From: JAAYLC01 sp964636665
Lineage (GTDB): Bacteria; Bacteroidota; Bacteroidia; Flavobacteriales; Flavobacteriaceae
Assembly: GCA_964636665.1 (NCBI GenBank)
Contig: CAZWVT010000006.1
Span: forward strand, 1-64,000
Length of the DNA: 64,000 bases
Direction of reading: 5' to 3'
The notes beneath the pieces were generated by a model. That model was given only the letters and a program-made list of their open reading frames with translations. It was not told the DNA's origin and searched no databases. A program made the translations under genes and the position numbers. Of this stretch, positions 60,565 to 64,000 are shown piece after piece (within the stretch, counting starts at the first letter, position 1; every line of letters starts with the position of its first letter).

Positions 60565-61752
60565 TTACTCAATAATTTCAGTTACCTGACCAGCTCCCAC
60601 TGTACGACCTCCTTCACGAATAGCAAATCGAAGACCAACGTTCATTGCAATTGGTTGCAACAACTCTACAGTAATAGAAAGGTTATCGCCAGGCATCACC
60701 ATTTCAACTCCATCAGGAAGCATAATTGTTCCGGTTACGTCAGTTGTACGAACGTAGAACTGTGGACGGTAGTTATTATGGAAAGGCGTGTGTCTTCCAC
60801 CTTCTTCTTTTTTAAGGATATATACCTCAGCTTTAAATTTAGCGTGTGGAGTTACGGAGCCTTTTTTACAGATTACCATTCCACGACGGATATCAGTTTT
60901 CTCAATACCTCTTAACAAGATACCTACGTTATCTCCTGCTTCTCCTCTGTCAAGAATTTTACGGAACATTTCAACTCCTGTAATGGTAGAAGATAATTTT
61001 TCAGCACCCATACCGATGATATCAACAACATCTCCTGTATTAGCAACTCCGGTTTCAATACGTCCGGTAGCTACTGTTCCACGACCTGTAATAGAGAAAA
61101 CGTCTTCGATAGGCATCAAGAAAGGCTTATCAACGTCTCTTTCCGGAAGTTCAATCCACTCATCAACAGCATTCATCAATTCCAAGATAGAATCAACCCA
61201 TTTTTGCTCACCGTTAAGCGCACCAAGCGCAGAACCACGAACAACAGGACCGTTATCACCGTCATATTCGTAGAAGTTCAACAAGTCGCGAATTTCCATT
61301 TCAACAAGCTCTAACAACTCCTCATCATCGACCATGTCAACTTTGTTCATAAAAACAACAATACGAGGAATTCCTACCTGACGACCAAGAAGAATGTGTT
61401 CACGTGTTTGCGGCATAGGTCCATCTGTAGAAGCAACCACAAGGATAGCACCATCCATTTGCGCTGCACCCGTAACCATGTTTTTAACGTAATCTGCGTG
61501 ACCTGGACAGTCAACGTGAGCATAGTGACGATTTGCAGTTTCGTATTCAACGTGTGAAGAGTTAATTGTAATCCCTCTTTCTTTCTCTTCAGGAGCATTG
61601 TCAATTTGATCATAAGATCTCGCTTCTGAATATCCGGCGTCTGCCAATACTTTAGTAATAGCAGCTGTAGTAGTTGTTTTACCGTGATCCACGTGGCCAA
61701 TAGTACCTATATTAAGGTGAGGCTTAGATCTATCGAATGTTTCTTTTGCCAT
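60565..61752 (-). CDS. tuf: Elongation factor Tu
   Basis: The 395-residue GTPase has GHVDHGKTTTTAAI (P-loop), DCPGHADYVKNM (switch II) and NKVDMVDD, followed by two beta-barrel domains ending in GRTVGAGQVTEIIE. It delivers aminoacyl-tRNA to the ribosome. It is flanked by tRNA-Thr upstream and tRNA-Trp downstream, the usual Bacteroidota arrangement. Low-complexity antisense frames in this gene are artefacts of codon use. Confidence 0.97.
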   Translation of the reverse strand: MAKETFDRSKPHLNIGTIGHVDHGKTTTTAAITKVLADAGYSEARSYDQIDNAPEEKERGITINSSHVEYETANRHYAHVDCPGHADYVKNMVTGAAQMDGAILVVASTDGPMPQTREHILLGRQVGIPRIVVFMNKVDMVDDEELLELVEMEIRDLLNFYEYDGDNGPVVRGSALGALNGEQKWVDSILELMNAVDEWIELPERDVDKPFLMPIEDVFSITGRGTVATGRIETGVANTGDVVDIIGMGAEKLSSTITGVEMFRKILDRGEAGDNVGILLRGIEKTDIRRGMVICKKGSVTPHAKFKAEVYILKKEEGGRHTPFHNNYRPQFYVRTTDVTGTIMLPDGVEMVMPGDNLSITVELLQPIAMNVGLRFAIREGGRTVGAGQVTEIIE

Positions 61753-61804
61753 TTTTTACTGATTTAATCTTAGTTATATATTAGTGTTAATTATAATAAG
61801 CACG

Positions 61805-61876
<72 letters not shown>

Positions 61877-61939
61877 GTAAAGACTTCACTCCATCTTAAT
61901 AAAAAGGGAGAGACTCCTATTATTCAGGAAGGTGTTTTG

Positions 61940-62012
61940 AGCGGGAGACCGGGTTCGAACCGGCGACATTCAGCTTGGAAGGCTGACGCTCTACCAACTG
62001 AGCTACTCCCGC
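61940..62012 (-). tRNA. tRNA-Gly (TCC)
   Basis: A 73-base cloverleaf on the minus strand with anticodon loop CTTCCAA (TCC) on stem TCAGC/GCTGA. The acceptor GCGGGAG pairs perfectly with CTCCCGC. Confidence 0.94.
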
Positions 62013-62165
62013 ATTTTCTTCGACAGTCAAACTGCCGATATTCCAAAATTTTAATGAACTTCAACCTACACTCATCACCCACTACACACAAAATTGAGCG
62101 CAAAGATAACACTTTTATGCTATAAAACACATACTTACACTCATTTTTTTATTCAAATCTTAGCG

Positions 62166-62248
62166 TGGGAAGAGCAGGATTCGAACCTGCGAAGGTGAAA
62201 ACCAACAGATTTACAGTCTGTCCTCGTTGGCCGCTTGAGTATCTTCCC
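62166..62248 (-). tRNA. tRNA-Tyr (GTA)
   Basis: An 83-base class II tRNA on the minus strand with anticodon loop CTGTAAA (GTA) on stem ACAGA/TCTGT and a long variable arm. The acceptor GGGAAGA pairs with TCTTCCC. Confidence 0.94.
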
Positions 62249-62322
62249 TTTTCTGGAAATCCAAAAACTGAAAATCCAAATTCCAAAATTTCAAGATTCC
62301 CGCCTTTGCAGGAATTCTAAAG

Positions 62323-62396
62323 AGCCGATAGAGGGACTCGAACCCACGACCCCGAGATTACAAATCACGTGCTCTAGCCAACTGAGCTATATCGGC
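62323..62396 (-). tRNA. tRNA-Thr (TGT)
   Basis: A 74-base cloverleaf on the minus strand with anticodon loop TTTGTAA (TGT). The anticodon stem CGTGA/TCTCG has one U-U mismatch, which I recall from other flavobacterial copies. The acceptor GCCGATA pairs with TATCGGC. Confidence 0.93.
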
Positions 62397-62564
62397 ATTC
62401 TGTTTCTTTTATACTTCAAACTTTCAAATTTGAAAGCATAAAAAAATCCGCTTTTCTAACGGACTGCAAATGTATATAAATTTTTTATCTGTCAAAACTT
62501 TTTTATAAAAAAACACAAATAATTTTCGCCTTTATTTTAACTGTAAAACTTACTTCGCTGAAAC

Positions 62565-63464
62565 TCATTTCTTTTTCTTATTTCGAGGATGTGCATCGGC
62601 ATAGACTTCTTTCAATCGTGCGATGCTGTTGTGCATATAAAATTGTGTTGCCGCCAAACTGCTATGCCCCAACAATTCTTTTATCGCTTCTATATCCGCT
62701 CCGTTATTTAAGAGATGCGTGGCAAAGGAATGACGTAAAATATGCGGACTTTGTTTGGTCTTTTCCGATACCTTTTCAAAATTGGTCTTTACAATGCGAT
62801 AAACCAAACTCGGATAAAGTTTTTTTCCTTTTTCTGTAAGAAACAGATATTCTTCATCCTTAATATCCGGCAACGTAGTGCGCATCTCTATGAATTGCAA
62901 TATGGCCTCGACTATTCCGGGAAGCAGTGGTATGATACGTTCTTTGCTGCCTTTACCAATCACGCGAATCACTTGTTCATCCTTTGAAAAATCTGTAATG
63001 CGCAAGTTTATCAATTCTGCCCTTCTCATTCCTGTGGCATAAAACAACTCTATTATAAGCTTGTTTCGATGTGATTCATAACCATCATCCGGAGTTACAT
63101 CATCCACCGCTTGAATAACTTCCTTTTCAGAAAAAGGGATTTGAATACTGCGTGCAGTTTTTAATGCCCGGTGTTTTGCCAAAGGATTTTTTGCCAACAC
63201 TCCTATTTTTACAAGAAATTTGTAATAAGTATTTAGGGAAGATATTTTGCGATTGACAGACCTTGGCGAAATTCCATTTTCTGTAAGCGAAACCACCCAA
63301 CTTCTTATTAATCCATAAGAAACCGTGTCCGGAGAAACCAATTCATCCGCCTCATTATTAAGATATTCGGAAAATGACTCCAAATCTTTGCAATAAGCAG
63401 TAATCGTATGCGAAGATCGATTTTTCTCTTTCTCTAAATATTCTTTAAAAGCCTTTAAATGCAT
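62565..63464 (-). CDS. xerC: Tyrosine recombinase XerC/XerD family
   Basis: The 299-residue protein has the SAM-like N-terminal domain (about 1-85) and the catalytic domain. The active residues are visible: Arg in ATGMRRAELINL, His-x-x-Arg in HILRHSFATHLL, His in LLGHSSLAAT and the nucleophile Tyr in TQFYMHN. Size and lack of phage neighbours suggest a chromosomal dimer-resolving XerC/D-type enzyme rather than a phage integrase; C versus D is not certain. The ATG at 63464 (MHLKAFKEYL) fits the family start better than 63479. It lies near the tuf-tRNA block, as in other flavobacteria. Confidence 0.85.
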   Translation of the reverse strand: MHLKAFKEYLEKEKNRSSHTITAYCKDLESFSEYLNNEADELVSPDTVSYGLIRSWVVSLTENGISPRSVNRKISSLNTYYKFLVKIGVLAKNPLAKHRALKTARSIQIPFSEKEVIQAVDDVTPDDGYESHRNKLIIELFYATGMRRAELINLRITDFSKDEQVIRVIGKGSKERIIPLLPGIVEAILQFIEMRTTLPDIKDEEYLFLTEKGKKLYPSLVYRIVKTNFEKVSEKTKQSPHILRHSFATHLLNNGADIEAIKELLGHSSLAATQFYMHNSIARLKEVYADAHPRNKKKK

Positions 63465-63468
63465 CTTT

Positions 63469-63476
63469 CGAAAGTA
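63469..63476 (-). promoter_or_regulatory. Possible -7 element abutting the xerC start
   Basis: The minus strand reads TACTTTCG (one mismatch to TAnnTTTG), then AAAG, then the ATG at 63464. This supports the shorter start and a near-leaderless mRNA. Confidence 0.4.
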
Positions 63477-63521
63477 CAAAAAAATATCCGTGTAAGAAAG
63501 ATTGTTACAAGCTAAGAACCC

Positions 63522-64000
63522 TTACATGTTTTTTATCGCATCCACAATGCGATTTAAATCTGCTTCGGTAAGATTGGAGCCCGACGGTAAACACAAGCCG
63601 GTTTTAAACAATTTTTCCGATACCGACTCTCCGTAATAAGGATATTTTTCAAATATCGGCTGAAGGTGCATCGGTTTCCACAGCGGTCGGGTTTCGATGT
63701 TTAGTTTCTCCAAACGTTCGCGAATTGCAGTTGCATCCTCGCCAAATTCAGAACTGTCAATCAAAACGGTAGAAAGCCAACGGTTGCTATAAAAATCTTC
63801 AGGTTCCGGCAGAAATGTCAACCCGGGAATCTCACCTAATTCCTTTTGGTAAAATTCATAATTGGCTCTTCTCGCTTTTACCCGATTTTCCAATACTTCC
63901 ATCTGTCCCCTGCCGATTCCCGCAACCACATTAGACATGCGATAATTATAACCGATATGCGAATGCTGATAATGCGGTGCTTCATCTCGTGCTTGCGTAG
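63522..64000 (-). CDS. DegT/DnrJ/EryC1 aminotransferase, C-terminal part (runs off window)
   Basis: The frame continues past the right edge; the visible 159 codons are the C-terminal domain. HIGYNYRMSNVVAGIGRGQM, the family helix after the PLP lysine, is followed by TRPLWKPMHLQPIFEKYPYY and GLCLPSGSNLTEADLNRIV. It most resembles PglE/PseC-type UDP-4-amino-sugar transaminases used for bacillosamine-like sugars on glycoproteins or surface glycans. The catalytic lysine lies outside the window. The xerC start is 57 bp downstream of its stop on the same strand. Confidence 0.85.
   Translation of the reverse strand, partial: TQARDEAPHYQHSHIGYNYRMSNVVAGIGRGQMEVLENRVKARRANYEFYQKELGEIPGLTFLPEPEDFYSNRWLSTVLIDSSEFGEDATAIRERLEKLNIETRPLWKPMHLQPIFEKYPYYGESVSEKLFKTGLCLPSGSNLTEADLNRIVDAIKNM

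Noticed and set aside
62565..63464. Phage or island integrase
   Set aside because: No phage genes, attachment-site duplication or excess of mobile genes nearby; XerC/D-type is simpler despite neighbouring tRNAs.

Overview
The window is about 64 kb of an AT-rich bacterial chromosome that looks like a member of the Flavobacteriaceae (Bacteroidota). The evidence is the gene content: fused SecDF, a PorV-type barrel protein of the type IX secretion class, DUF4920, DUF6095, DUF3467 and CAL67264-type small proteins, and a DnaJ with only two of four zinc motifs. Promoters of the form TTG-N17-TAnnTTTG with no clear Shine-Dalgarno sequences point the same way. A run of 100 Ns (6021-6120) inside parE shows that this is a draft scaffold.

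Layout. 1-2.6 kb: a short accessory stretch (end of a small CC-motif protein, fluoride channel CrcB, a DUF1697 protein, an outer-membrane barrel) with unusually long non-coding gaps. 2.6-7.0 kb: parE-parC (topoisomerase IV), with the assembly gap. 7.3-13.1 kb: cbpA-cbpM, ychF, a secreted hypothetical protein, murQ-DUF6095, guaB. 13.2-15.6 kb: 5'-nucleotidase lipoprotein and an HMG-CoA-lyase-like enzyme. 15.8-20.6 kb: a four-gene surface-glycan cassette (membrane sulfatase-like enzyme, acyltransferase, sugar aminotransferase, flippase). 20.8-25.5 kb: yebC, secDF and a lineage-specific hypothetical protein. 25.6-29.0 kb: an apparent copper-uptake operon (small Cys-motif protein, OprC/NosA-like TonB receptor, tandem YtkA-like lipoprotein). 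29.2-33.7 kb: a B12-dependent ribonucleotide reductase, an AraC regulator and a Spy-like small lipoprotein. 33.9-48.5 kb: grpE-dnaJ, yceI, mnmD, ilvE, pssA, porV, the CAL67264-DinB-ettA operon, a carboxyltransferase, a cytochrome c peroxidase and an SdpI protein. 48.6-62.4 kb: the transcription/translation block, all on the minus strand: tRNA-Thr, tRNA-Tyr, tRNA-Gly, tRNA-Thr, tuf, tRNA-Trp, secE, nusG, rplK, rplA, rplJ, rplL, rpoB, rpoC, then DUF3467. 62.5-64 kb: a XerC/D recombinase and the C-terminal part of a sugar aminotransferase that runs off the edge.

Most of the window is core housekeeping DNA. The parts that look least described are the three-gene copper operon with its near-leaderless promoter, the glycan-modification cassette, the DUF3467 gene beside rpoC, several lineage-specific small proteins, and hairpins at the rplL-rpoB and rpoB-rpoC junctions. 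No CRISPR array, prophage, insertion sequence or rRNA was seen. Functional assignments rest on motifs and family resemblance read by eye; no database search was run.
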